Origin: JACKCP01 sp034007295
Lineage (GTDB): Bacteria > Desulfobacterota > Desulfobacteria > Desulfobacterales > JACKCP01
Length of the DNA: 64,000 bases
Reading direction: 5' to 3'
Assembly (NCBI GenBank): GCA_034007295.1
Contig: JAVERC010000001.1
Location: forward strand, 1-64,000
Shown here: positions 7,581 through 16,049 of the stretch, one piece after another
Position numbering within the stretch: the stretch's first letter is position 1
Layout of the letters: the number at the start of each line of letters is the position of its first letter
Notes under the pieces: generated by a model
Told to the model about the DNA's origin: nothing
The model's database searches: none
Seen by the model: only the letters and a program-made list of their open reading frames with translations
Translations under genes and position numbers: made by a program

Positions 7581-10382
7581 ATGGACTATAAAGATACGCT
7601 GAATCTTCCCAATACAGGTTTTCCCATGAAGGCAAGCCTGAGTGCAAAAGAACCTAAACAGCTTGAAGAATGGGAAAAAATTGATCTCTACAAAAAAGTG
7701 AGGGAAAAATCAAAAGGGAGGGAAAAATTTATTCTCCATGACGGCCCTCCATATGCCAACGGAAATATTCATCTTGGAACAGCCTTAAACAAAATTTTAA
7801 AGGACATAATAATCAGATCTCGTCAGATGTCAGGTTTTGATGCTCCATATGTTCCTGGATGGGACTGCCACGGCCTTCCAATTGAGCATAACGTGGATAA
7901 AAAACTAGGCTCCAAAAAAAAGGATATGTCTGCTTCAGAGGTAAGGGACGAATGTAGAAAATATGCAAATAATTTTATTGAAATCCAGAAAGATGAGTTT
8001 AAAAGACTTGGAGTAATGGGTGAGTGGAATAATCCATACCTTACAATGAATTATGAGTATGAAGCAAGAATTGCAAAAGAATGCATGCAGTTTGGAATTG
8101 ACGGAGGTCTTTACAAGGGTAAAAAACCTATTCACTGGTGCTGCAGCTGCCAGACAGCCCTTGCAGAAGCTGAAATTGAGCATAAGGACAATACATCCCC
8201 TTCAATTTTTGTGAAGTTTAAAGCTCTGGATAATCTTGGAATGCCTGAACTTGACGGTAAAGATGTTTTTGCAGTTATCTGGACAACAACTCCATGGACT
8301 ATTCCCGCAAACCTTGGAATCTGCGTTCATCCAGATTTTATTTATGAAGCAATTCAGGGGAAAAATGAAAATGAAGTGTATATTGTTGCAAAAGAGCTTT
8401 CAAAAAATCTTTGTGAAAAATTTGGAATTGATTACAAGCCTTTAAAAGAATTTGAAGGCCGTGAAATAGAATACAAAAAATGCCTTCATCCTTTTTATGA
8501 AAGAGAGTCCCTTATAGTACTTGGAGATCATGTAACTCTTGAATCAGGTACAGGACTTGTTCATACAGCACCAGGTCATGGTGCAGAGGACTTTATTGTT
8601 GGTCAGAAATATGGACTTGATGTTTATGCACCTGTAAAAGACAATGGAACTTTTACAAAGGATGCTGGAGAAGATTTAGAGGGACTTTTTGTTTTCAAGG
8701 CCAATGAAGTTATAAATGAAAAACTTGAAAATCTTGGAATGCTTGTTTTAAAGGAAAATATAACCCATTCGTATCCACATTGCTGGAGATGTAAAAAGCC
8801 TGTTATTTTCAGAGCAACCCCCCAATGGTTTATTTCAATGGAAACAAATGATTTAAGAAAAAGATCATTAGAAGAAATTGATCGTGTAAACTGGATTCCA
8901 AAATGGGGACGGGACAGAATTTATAATATGATTGAAAACAGGCCGGACTGGTGTGTTTCAAGACAAAGGGTCTGGGGAGTTCCAATTCCTGTATTTTATT
9001 GTGAGGAATGTGAAGAAGTTTTTATAAATAATGAAACCCTTGAAAAGGTTTATTCTCTTTTCAAGCAGCATGGTGCAGGTATCTGGTTTGAAAAGGAACC
9101 TGAGTTTTTCCTTTCCAAAGATGCAAAATGCAATAAATGCGGTTCTAGTTCCTTTAAAAAGGAAACAAATATTTTGGATGTATGGTTTGATTCAGGTGTA
9201 AGCCATGCAGCAGTTCTTGATGAAAGAAAAGATGAGCTTTTATGGCCTGCAGATCTTTATCTCGAAGGAAGCGATCAGCACAGAGGCTGGTTTCACAGCT
9301 CACTTCTTACCGCAGTTTCAAACTATGGAAGTGCTCCCTACAAATCTGTTTTAACCCACGGATTTGTTGTTGACGGAAAAGGCAAAAAAATGTCCAAATC
9401 TGTTGGAAACGTAATAGCTCCAAAAGAGGTAATAAATAAATACGGAGCTGAAATTTTAAGACTCTGGGTTTCTGCTTCTGATTACAGGGAAGATATAAGA
9501 ATTTCAGACAATATCCTTCGCCAGCTTTCAGATGCATACAGAAGAATAAGAAATACATGCAGATTTTTAATAGGAAACCTTTCAGATTTTAATCCTGATA
9601 CTGAAAAGGTTAGTTATGAAAATCTTTCCCAGCTGGACAGATATATGCTCCACAGGCTTAATGAAGTTGTAAAAAGAGTTTTAAAAGCATACGATGATTA
9701 TGAATTCCATGTAATTTACCATACAATTTATAATTTCTGCACAGTTGATCTTTCCTCTCTTTATCTTGATATTGAAAAAGATTCACTTTATGTTCTTGGA
9801 AAAGATTTTACTGAAAGAAAAGCTGTTCAGACCGTGATGTTTGAAATTTTAAATTCTCTTGCAACAATGATGGCTCCGGTTCTTCCTTTTACAGCAGAAG
9901 AAATTTATTCTTATATGCCAAACGGAAGCTACAAGGAAGAAAGTATTCACCTTGCATCTCTTCCAAAATCTGTTTTGGAGTGGACAGATAATGATTTGAG
10001 CGAAAAATTTAAAACAATGATTAAAATAAGAGATGTTGCACTAAGAGCTCTTGAAGATGCCAGAACCAGAAAGCTTATAGGACATCCTCTCGATGCAGGC
10101 ATTAATCTTTTTGCATCAGGAAAAGCTCTTGAAACAATAAATTGGTACAAAGGCGATTTGAGCGAGTTTTTCATTGTTTCCCAGTGCATAGTTTCAGATC
10201 TAAATGAGAAAACACAAGATTGTGTTTCAAGTGAAGAATTAGAAGATTTTTTTGCAGGAGTTTACAAGGCAAAAGGTGAAAAATGTGCAAGATGCTGGCA
10301 CTATAGTGAAACTATAGGACAGGATGAAAAATATGGCGATGCCTGTGAAAGATGTGTGAAAGTTTTAAAGGCAATCAGCTGA
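7581..10382 (+). CDS. ileS: Isoleucyl-tRNA synthetase
   Basis: This full-length 933-residue class I aminoacyl-tRNA synthetase charges tRNA-Ile. The HIGH-type motif appears in GPPYANGNIHLGTALNK (residues about 55-71), followed by VPGWDCHGLPIE. The editing CP1 domain contains TTTPWTIPAN. The KMSKS loop is GKKMSKSVGNV (about residue 600). At the C-terminus a zinc ribbon (CARCWHY with CERC) identifies the bacterial-type enzyme. The start has CCGGAGG upstream. It is followed by a terminator and then lspA, a neighbour order (ileS-lspA) common in Gram-negative bacteria. Confidence 0.97.
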   Translation: MDYKDTLNLPNTGFPMKASLSAKEPKQLEEWEKIDLYKKVREKSKGREKFILHDGPPYANGNIHLGTALNKILKDIIIRSRQMSGFDAPYVPGWDCHGLPIEHNVDKKLGSKKKDMSASEVRDECRKYANNFIEIQKDEFKRLGVMGEWNNPYLTMNYEYEARIAKECMQFGIDGGLYKGKKPIHWCCSCQTALAEAEIEHKDNTSPSIFVKFKALDNLGMPELDGKDVFAVIWTTTPWTIPANLGICVHPDFIYEAIQGKNENEVYIVAKELSKNLCEKFGIDYKPLKEFEGREIEYKKCLHPFYERESLIVLGDHVTLESGTGLVHTAPGHGAEDFIVGQKYGLDVYAPVKDNGTFTKDAGEDLEGLFVFKANEVINEKLENLGMLVLKENITHSYPHCWRCKKPVIFRATPQWFISMETNDLRKRSLEEIDRVNWIPKWGRDRIYNMIENRPDWCVSRQRVWGVPIPVFYCEECEEVFINNETLEKVYSLFKQHGAGIWFEKEPEFFLSKDAKCNKCGSSSFKKETNILDVWFDSGVSHAAVLDERKDELLWPADLYLEGSDQHRGWFHSSLLTAVSNYGSAPYKSVLTHGFVVDGKGKKMSKSVGNVIAPKEVINKYGAEILRLWVSASDYREDIRISDNILRQLSDAYRRIRNTCRFLIGNLSDFNPDTEKVSYENLSQLDRYMLHRLNEVVKRVLKAYDDYEFHVIYHTIYNFCTVDLSSLYLDIEKDSLYVLGKDFTERKAVQTVMFEILNSLATMMAPVLPFTAEEIYSYMPNGSYKEESIHLASLPKSVLEWTDNDLSEKFKTMIKIRDVALRALEDARTRKLIGHPLDAGINLFASGKALETINWYKGDLSEFFIVSQCIVSDLNEKTQDCVSSEELEDFFAGVYKAKGEKCARCWHYSETIGQDEKYGDACERCVKVLKAIS

Positions 10383-10406
10383 AGTTAATTTTAAACTGAT
10401 TTTTTT

Positions 10407-10438
10407 AAAAAACCCTTGTGCATCAGCACAGGGGTTTT
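10407..10438 (+). terminator. Terminator after ileS
   Basis: A 13-bp stem with one G-T wobble (AAAACCCTTGTGC/GCACAGGGGTTTT) has loop ATCA. It lies 25 bases after the ileS stop codon. The T run is only four bases inside the stem, so termination may be partial and allow readthrough into lspA. Confidence 0.65.
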
Positions 10439-10492
10439 GATTATTATCTGATGTTAATTTTCTTGATAAAATTTTTAAATACGGCTCTTAAA

Positions 10493-10975
10493 ATGGATCA
10501 TAAACTTAAATTTGTACTAATTGTTTTGTTTGGAGTATTCCTGGATCAGGCAACAAAGTTTCTTGTAGTTCAGTATATTCCGCTTTTTGGAAGTATTGAA
10601 ATAATTCCAGCCTTTTTTGATTTGACCCATCTTAGAAATCCTGGCGGAGCATTTGGTTTTTTTGCAGGTAAATCTCAGAATATAAGGGTTTTTGTTTTTA
10701 TATTTATGGCTTTTTTAGCTCTTTTTTTAATTTTATGGTTTTACAGGACAACAGACGAAAATCTTAAATGGCTGAGAGCTTCATATGCAATGATATTTGC
10801 CGGTGCAGCCGGCAATCTTATAGACAGAATAAGATTTGGTTTTGTGGTTGATTTTTTAGATGTATATATAAAAAATATGCACTGGCCTGCATTTAATGTT
10901 GCAGATTCTTTTATTACAATTGGGATGTCAATTATTGTTTATCATGTTGTATTTAATAAAATACCTGAAAATTAG
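10493..10975 (+). CDS. lspA: Lipoprotein signal peptidase (signal peptidase II)
   Basis: This integral inner membrane aspartyl protease cleaves lipoprotein signal peptides after diacylglyceryl transfer. From the chosen ATG the protein is 160 residues with four membrane segments. Family motifs are FLDQATKFLVV near the N-terminus, NPGGAFGFF, and the two catalytic aspartates in GNLIDRIRFGFVVDF and FNVADS. An open frame reaches back to 10418, but that start lies inside the terminator stem after ileS, and MDHKLKFVL is the normal LspA beginning. The ribosome binding site is weak. The next gene, lgt, acts one step earlier in the same lipoprotein maturation pathway. Confidence 0.92.
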   Translation: MDHKLKFVLIVLFGVFLDQATKFLVVQYIPLFGSIEIIPAFFDLTHLRNPGGAFGFFAGKSQNIRVFVFIFMAFLALFLILWFYRTTDENLKWLRASYAMIFAGAAGNLIDRIRFGFVVDFLDVYIKNMHWPAFNVADSFITIGMSIIVYHVVFNKIPEN

Positions 10976-10984
10976 GTATTTTTT
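10960..10984 (+). terminator. Small terminator-like hairpin at the lspA stop codon
   Basis: The stem AATACCT/AGGTATT with a 7-base loop is followed by TTTT and overlaps the lspA stop codon. The stem is short and AU-rich, so it may only attenuate transcription into lgt. Confidence 0.45.
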
Positions 10985-11003
10985 AAGTTAAAAGGGAAAT
11001 TAA

Positions 11004-11762
11004 ATGCATCCAGTTTTTTTTGAATATAAGTCCTTTGTGATTCATACCTACGGAGTTATGGCAGCAATTGGTTTTTTAGCTGCAATAATTGTTTCAGGTT
11101 TTCTTGCAAAAAAAGAAAACATAAAAAAAGATGATATTTCAGATCTTGCAGTTTATGTGATTTTGTCGGCAGTAATTGGTGCAAGATTATTTTATTTTTT
11201 TGTTGAACCAAAGTTTTTTTTAGAAAATCCTCTTGAAATATTTAAAATATGGAAAGGCGGGCTTGTTTTTTACGGAGGATTTATTTTTGGTCTTGCAGGA
11301 GCTGTTTTTTTTATAAAAAAGAGAAATCTTCCTCTTGGAAAAACCGCTGATATTATTGCTCCAGCACTTGCATTAGGACATGGAATAGGTAGAATAGGTT
11401 GTTTTTTTGCAGGGTGCTGTTATGGTAAACCAACAAGTCTTCCAATTGGAATAGTTTTTAAAAATCCAGATGCTCTTGCACCCCTTAATATAAGCCTTCA
11501 TCCTGTTCAGCTTTATTCAGTTATTTCAAATTTATTCATTTTTGGTGTTTTAATGTTTTTTTTCACAAAAAAGAAAAAAGACGGCGATGTTTTTCTTTTA
11601 TATCTTTTTTTGTATGGAATATTAAGAATGATAATAGAGTATTTCAGGGGAGACAACAGAGGGGATTTTATTTTTAATATTCTTTCAGTTTCACAGTTTA
11701 TAGGTCTTTTGGCAGTTTTATCTGCTGTTTTCATTTATGTCTTTAAAAACAGAAAAAATTAA
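11004..11762 (+). CDS. lgt: Prolipoprotein diacylglyceryl transferase
   Basis: The 252-residue multi-pass inner membrane enzyme transfers diacylglycerol from phosphatidylglycerol to the lipobox cysteine of prolipoproteins. The family signature GHGIGRIGCFFAGCCYGKPT is present at about residues 128-147. The N-terminus HPVFFEYKSFVIHTYGVM and the HPVQLYS and RGDNRGDF motifs also match Lgt. Length is slightly short but normal. It follows lspA by 28 bases, with AAAGGGAAA before the ATG. The window encodes several lipoprotein substrates with clear lipoboxes (42341-45547 and 62124-63053). Confidence 0.95.
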   Translation: MHPVFFEYKSFVIHTYGVMAAIGFLAAIIVSGFLAKKENIKKDDISDLAVYVILSAVIGARLFYFFVEPKFFLENPLEIFKIWKGGLVFYGGFIFGLAGAVFFIKKRNLPLGKTADIIAPALALGHGIGRIGCFFAGCCYGKPTSLPIGIVFKNPDALAPLNISLHPVQLYSVISNLFIFGVLMFFFTKKKKDGDVFLLYLFLYGILRMIIEYFRGDNRGDFIFNILSVSQFIGLLAVLSAVFIYVFKNRKN

Positions 11763-11773
11763 GAATTTATAAA

Positions 11774-13195
11774 ATGACTGAAATAAATTTTTTTGATCTT
11801 GAAAAAAAAATTACAAGCCTGAAGAAAAATTCAGGAGTTTTTTATATTTATGGTGATTCATATCTTTGCGATGAGGCTAAAACAAAAATTATTGAGCTTT
11901 TGCTTTCATCTGATAAAAATGAATTTTCTGTAGAAAAGTATGACGGCAATTTTAAAGGAATAGATGAAGTACTTGAAAATGTTTTTACCTATTCTTTTTT
12001 TTCAGATAAAAAAATTGTTGTTTATGAAAATCCTTCTTTTTTTGAAACTTCCAATGACAAGCAAAAAGCCTTTGATAAAATAAAAAAATCATATTCTCAA
12101 AACAGGCTTGATTTAAGTGCTTCTGCTTTAATAAGAATGTTTGCATCTGAATTCAGTGAAGCGGATTCATTTTATGATGAGCTTAAAGATAAAATAAAAG
12201 CTGAATTTTTAAAGGATCAAAACGATAATTCATGGATAGATCAGGTTATTTCATATGCAAAGGAAAATAATGTAAAACCAGGAGGTAAAAAAGAAGAAAG
12301 CGATATTTTTTTGCAATGGCTTGATAAAGAGTTTCCTGAAAACAACTATCTTATAATCATATCTTCAAAAACAGATAAAAAAAGAAAAATATATAAAAAA
12401 ATAAATGAAAAAGGTGAAATAATAAATTGTCTTCTTCCAACTGGAAGCAGAAAGGCTGACAAGGACCAAAGGGAAGCTGCTGCAAAAAAAATTGTTTCAG
12501 CAGAACTTTTAAAAGCAGGTAAAAATAAAGGTATAAATTCCGAAACTATAAATCTTTTGCTTGAGTATTCAGGAGATGATTTAAGAACACTTGTAAAAAA
12601 TCTGGATCAGGTAATAATTTATTCAGGATCAAAAAAAAGCATTTCATCTGAAGATGTGAAAAATGTCCTTGAAAGAACAAGGGAGGATCCGGTTTTTGCT
12701 TTTACAGGAGCTGTAGCAGAAAGAAATATTGATGATGCACTTTTTTATATGTATTCCCTTGTTTCAAGCGGATATCATCCTCTTCAGATTTTAGCTTCCC
12801 TGTATAATCAGTTTTCAAATCTTCTTCTGGCATCTGAGTTTATAAATAATTATTCGAAAAATTTTCAAGGCAAAATGAACTATAATTTTTTTATGGACAG
12901 AGTTGTTCCAGAAATTGAGGATTATGATAATGATTTTTTGAAAAAGATTGAAGATCTCAATATAAAAAAATCAAAGCAGGATAATAATGCCTATCTTATT
13001 TCAGGCACAAAAAAAAATTATTATCCTGTTTATCTTCTTTTTAATAATTGTCTTAAATATAAAATTCATGAGTTTAAAAATGCTTTGATAGAATTAGGCG
13101 AGTCAGACAATGAAATAAAAAACGGAGCTGATCCTTTTAAAATAATTGAAAGCTTTATTTTTAAAGTTATGATTCCAAAAAAAGAAGAGGCTTAA
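11774..13195 (+). CDS. holA: DNA polymerase III delta subunit-like protein, enlarged
   Basis: The 473-residue protein has the layout of the clamp-loader delta subunit: N-terminal VFYIYGDSYLCDEAKTKIIE, then NNYLIIISSKTDKKRKIYKKI, then GINSETINLLLEYSGDDLRTLVKNLDQVIIYSG and a C-terminal helical collar with GYHPLQILASLYNQFSNLLL. Usual HolA is about 340 residues. The excess is mainly an insertion of about 95 residues in domain I (roughly 95-190) plus a longer C-terminal region with SGTKKNYYPVY. It starts 12 bases after lgt. The start context lacks a strong ribosome binding site, which suggests coupling to lgt translation. The insertion shows no recognised motif. Confidence 0.8.
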   Translation: MTEINFFDLEKKITSLKKNSGVFYIYGDSYLCDEAKTKIIELLLSSDKNEFSVEKYDGNFKGIDEVLENVFTYSFFSDKKIVVYENPSFFETSNDKQKAFDKIKKSYSQNRLDLSASALIRMFASEFSEADSFYDELKDKIKAEFLKDQNDNSWIDQVISYAKENNVKPGGKKEESDIFLQWLDKEFPENNYLIIISSKTDKKRKIYKKINEKGEIINCLLPTGSRKADKDQREAAAKKIVSAELLKAGKNKGINSETINLLLEYSGDDLRTLVKNLDQVIIYSGSKKSISSEDVKNVLERTREDPVFAFTGAVAERNIDDALFYMYSLVSSGYHPLQILASLYNQFSNLLLASEFINNYSKNFQGKMNYNFFMDRVVPEIEDYDNDFLKKIEDLNIKKSKQDNNAYLISGTKKNYYPVYLLFNNCLKYKIHEFKNALIELGESDNEIKNGADPFKIIESFIFKVMIPKKEEA

Positions 13196-13219
13196 ATTTA
13201 TTATAATCTAAGCCTTTGT
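13188..13219 (+). terminator. Possible terminator overlapping the holA stop codon
   Basis: The stem AGGCTTA/TAAGCCT has a 14-base loop followed by TTGTT. The left arm contains the stop codon. It lies between convergent genes. The long loop makes it only moderately convincing. Confidence 0.4.
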
Positions 13220-13253
13220 TCCTTAAATAATCTTTTTTGATAATAAATTTTTT

Positions 13254-13667
13254 TTAAACTAACTGATCTTTTTTGTTTTTTAAGTCTTTATTTAGTTTTT
13301 CAAATAAAAGTTTTTGTTTTTCCTTTTGTTTTTTTTGGAATTCTTCTATTTCCTTTGTTTTGTTTTTTTGTTTTTCCTTGAAATTTTTAAGTTCGCTGTC
13401 AAGTTTTGCAGCTTGTTTTTCTTTTGGAAGATTTTCTATTAAAGTATGATCTTCAATTGAAATTTTAAAATTGTGATCTTTTTCAAAGATATTTACTATG
13501 CTGTTTTCTTCAAGTTTTCTTAATACAAAGAGTATTTCTTCCTGTGAAATATTTAACAGCTCTGATATTTGTTTTACAGAAGAAGGGAAACCATTATTTT
13601 GGTATTCAATAACTCTTGAAGCTGATATTAAAAGATGAGCTTTGTTGTATAAGGACATATTTTTCAT
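13254..13667 (-). CDS. Small winged-helix plus coiled-coil protein, unknown function
   Basis: The protein has 137 residues. Residues 1-75 look like a winged helix-turn-helix domain (LLISASRVIEYQNNGFPSSVKQISELLNISQEEILFVLRKLEENSIV): an Rrf2/MarR-style arrangement with a recognition-helix candidate at ISQEEILFVLRKL. Residues 85-137 are an almost uninterrupted Lys/Glu/Gln coiled coil. There is no membrane segment or signal peptide. It is a single minus-strand gene between holA and eno. The start ATG has GGGGCG about 12 bases upstream. The DNA-binding assignment is inferred from pattern only; it could instead mediate protein contacts. Confidence 0.7.
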   Translation of the reverse strand: MKNMSLYNKAHLLISASRVIEYQNNGFPSSVKQISELLNISQEEILFVLRKLEENSIVNIFEKDHNFKISIEDHTLIENLPKEKQAAKLDSELKNFKEKQKNKTKEIEEFQKKQKEKQKLLFEKLNKDLKNKKDQLV

Positions 13668-13700
13668 TAGTATTCGCCCCTTTGGTTTTTATTGCCAGAC

Positions 13701-13729
13701 TTGACATAATATTCAAGTGAGAGTATCAG
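13701..13729 (+). promoter_or_regulatory. Candidate sigma-70 promoter for enolase
   Basis: TTGACA at 13701-13706 and TATCAG at 13724-13729 are separated by exactly 17 bases, about 70 bases before the eno start. The -35 is perfect and the -10 matches four of six consensus bases. Confidence 0.55.
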
Positions 13730-13798
13730 TTCTCAAGAAAAAAAGTCAAATCCAAAGATAAAAATCAATTAAAACAAAAATTACTCAGGAGGATTAAA

Positions 13799-15070
13799 AT
13801 GACTGAAATTATTGATATTAATGCAAGAGAAATTCTTGATTCAAGGGGAAATCCAACAGTTGAAGTTGATATTCTTCTTGAATCAGGAGCCTTTGGACGT
13901 GCAGCTGTTCCCTCAGGTGCATCTACAGGCACAAGAGAGGCTTTGGAATTAAGGGATAAAAACGAAGATTATTACCTTGGCAAAGGCGTTACAAAGGCAG
14001 TTGAAAATGTAAACGGACCTATTGCAGAAGCAGTTATCGGCCTTGATGCATCAGATCAGAGAACACTTGATAAAATACTTGTTGAGCTTGACGGTACAGA
14101 CAATAAATCAAAGTTTGGTGCAAATGCTCTTCTTGGTGTTTCAATGGCTGCTGCAAGAGCTGCTGCCCAGGCACATGGACTTCCTTTATATAAATATATA
14201 GGCGGTATAACAGCATATACTCTTCCTGTTCCAATGATGAATATAATAAACGGAGGTGCTCATGCTGCAAACAATCTTGATATTCAGGAATTTATGATAA
14301 TGCCTGTTAATGCCTCATCATTTAAAGATGCACTCAGAATGGGAGCAGAGGTATTTCACAATCTTAAAAAGATTTTAAAATCCAAAAACTACAACACAGC
14401 TGTTGGAGATGAGGGTGGATTTGCTCCGGATCTTGGTTCAAACAGGGAAGCTCTTGAGCTTATTTCAGAAGCTGTTTCAAAAGCAGGATACAGCCTTGGA
14501 ACCGATATTCTTCTTGCTCTTGACTGTGCTGCAAGTGAATTTATGGAAAATGGAAAATACAACCTCAAGGGTGAAGGCAAAATCATGTCATCAAATGAGC
14601 TTGTTGATTATTATGAGGGGCTTGTAAACGATTTTCCAATTATTTCAATTGAAGATGGGCTTGCAGAAGATGACTGGGAAGGCTGGTCTCTTCTGACACA
14701 AAGAATTGGAAAAAGAATTCAGCTTGTTGGTGATGATCTTTTTGTAACAAATCCAAAAATTCTTGAAAAAGGAATTAAGGAAAATGTTGCAAATTCAATA
14801 CTTATCAAGGTTAACCAGATAGGAACTCTTTCAGAAACCCTTGATGCTGTTGCAATGGCAAAAAGAGCAGGTTATACAACTGTTATTTCCCATAGAAGCG
14901 GTGAAACAGAAGATTCTTTTATTGCTGATCTTGCTGTCGGCCTTTCAGGAATGCAGATAAAAACCGGCTCACTTTCAAGAAGTGACAGAATTGCAAAATA
15001 TAATCAGCTTTTAAGAATTGAAGAAGAACTTGGAGTTCAAGCTGTTTATCCTGGGAATATTTTTATTTAG
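13799..15070 (+). CDS. eno: Enolase (phosphopyruvate hydratase)
   Basis: This 423-residue cytoplasmic glycolytic enzyme converts 2-phosphoglycerate to phosphoenolpyruvate. Signatures are AREILDSRGNPTVEVD at the N-terminus, GANALLGVSMAAARAAA, NIINGGAHAANNLDIQEFMI, GDEGGFAP, SIEDGLAEDDWEGW and the family signature ILIKVNQIGTLSET, followed by SHRSGETEDSFIADLAVG with catalytic and metal residues present. The start has AGGAGG. The stop codon straddles the junction with an intergenic repeat remnant (see 15070-15103), so the last residues (NIFI) may reflect a past insertion rather than the ancestral C-terminus. Confidence 0.97.
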   Translation: MTEIIDINAREILDSRGNPTVEVDILLESGAFGRAAVPSGASTGTREALELRDKNEDYYLGKGVTKAVENVNGPIAEAVIGLDASDQRTLDKILVELDGTDNKSKFGANALLGVSMAAARAAAQAHGLPLYKYIGGITAYTLPVPMMNIINGGAHAANNLDIQEFMIMPVNASSFKDALRMGAEVFHNLKKILKSKNYNTAVGDEGGFAPDLGSNREALELISEAVSKAGYSLGTDILLALDCAASEFMENGKYNLKGEGKIMSSNELVDYYEGLVNDFPIISIEDGLAEDDWEGWSLLTQRIGKRIQLVGDDLFVTNPKILEKGIKENVANSILIKVNQIGTLSETLDAVAMAKRAGYTTVISHRSGETEDSFIADLAVGLSGMQIKTGSLSRSDRIAKYNQLLRIEEELGVQAVYPGNIFI

Positions 15071-15103
15071 CCCGGACTAAAACTGTCTTTTTAGTTCAGC
15101 AGC
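15070..15103 (+). repeat. Internally deleted remnant of the 141-bp repeat family
   Basis: This 34-base stretch keeps only the two ends of the element, a GGACTAAAAC-like left end and TTAGTTCAGCAGC at the right. It is flanked by direct repeats TATTTA at 15064-15069 and 15104-15109, like the full copies. The left junction splits the enolase stop codon. Confidence 0.6.
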
Positions 15104-15138
15104 TATTTAGAAATTTTAAAATAATCAGAAGTTAAAAA

Positions 15139-15161
15139 TGCGGCAATTAAAAACTGCCGCA
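15139..15161. other. Stable hairpin in the leader of the LolA-like gene
   Basis: The perfect stem TGCGGCA/TGCCGCA with a 9-base loop ends 19 bases before the ATG of the next gene. There is no T tract on the plus strand, so it is not a plus-strand terminator. An A run on its left would give a weak minus-strand one. It could stabilise the mRNA end or affect translation. Confidence 0.45.
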
Positions 15162-15180
15162 TCAAGAAATAGCGGTGAAT

Positions 15181-15990
15181 ATGAAAAAATTCAGATATTT
15201 TGCTGTTTTATTTATTTTGTGTTTTTTTTGCAAATCAAATCTTTATGCCTTTGTTCCGGATTCAGCAAACCTTATTAATTTTATGCTGAAAAAAAAAGGT
15301 TCATGCGGTTCATATTTCAGTGCAGCAAATTCAAGTATTTTTTCCTTTGATGGAGATAATATTTTTGAAGCAGAAATTGATCTTTATTATTCCTGCTCTG
15401 GTTATTTCAGAGCAAACTGGAAAAGCAGTTTTTCATCAATGATTTATATGGAATCTACTACTAAGGCAATGACTTTGCATGGAGAAGAAATAGTGTCAGA
15501 AAAACCTTCAAAATATTTTTTATTCAAGGATATTTTCTGGCTTTATAATTATAATGATTTTCTTTCCCATCTTGAAAAAAGGGGATGCAAAGTATCAGAT
15601 GTAAGATTTGACAAAACAGATGGAAAAATCTGTTATGTGATTGGAAAAATTAATCAGGACTCATTGAAAGATCAGGCAGAGCTATGGATAGACAAGGAAA
15701 CTTTTCTTCCATATTTTTACAATCTTGTTTTTGAAGGCAAAAAGTCTTCTTTTAAATTTAAAAATTATTTTAAAACCGGAAGTTTATTTTATCCTGGAAT
15801 TATAGAAATTTATATAAATGATGTATTAACAAGGAAAATTGATTCAAAAGTTTTAAATTCCTCTTTTAAACCAGGTTCAAATGATTTTTTTATCGTAGAC
15901 AAATTTTTAAAATTATATAAAAAATCTGATTCAGGTTTTGAAGATGAGTTGCCGGTAATGAGTGATTCCATTGGAAAAATTTTTGAATAG
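15181..15990 (+). CDS. Exported protein, LolA-like outer membrane lipoprotein-sorting fold (tentative)
   Basis: The 269-residue protein has a clear signal peptide (MKKFRYFAVLFILCFFCKSNLYA, cleavage after YA) and then a beta-strand-rich domain. The order of features (SANLINFMLKKKG start, a central DGKICYVIGKI strand, then LWIDKETFLPYFYNL) resembles periplasmic LolA/LolB-fold proteins of the outer membrane lipoprotein-sorting superfamily. Sequence identity is too low to name it. A GTG at 15175 is in frame and could be the start; the ATG two codons later gives a cleaner signal peptide. It is transcribed toward pyrG with a 59-base gap. Its role is unknown. Confidence 0.55.
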   Translation: MKKFRYFAVLFILCFFCKSNLYAFVPDSANLINFMLKKKGSCGSYFSAANSSIFSFDGDNIFEAEIDLYYSCSGYFRANWKSSFSSMIYMESTTKAMTLHGEEIVSEKPSKYFLFKDIFWLYNYNDFLSHLEKRGCKVSDVRFDKTDGKICYVIGKINQDSLKDQAELWIDKETFLPYFYNLVFEGKKSSFKFKNYFKTGSLFYPGIIEIYINDVLTRKIDSKVLNSSFKPGSNDFFIVDKFLKLYKKSDSGFEDELPVMSDSIGKIFE

Positions 15991-16049
15991 ATAAATTAAT
16001 CGCATTTGTTATTATAAATTTAAAATTAATCAAAAGTATAAGGCAGATT

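Noticed and set aside
10418..10492. N-terminal extension of LspA
   Set aside because: The extended start lies inside the terminator stem after ileS; the normal LspA N-terminus begins at 10493.
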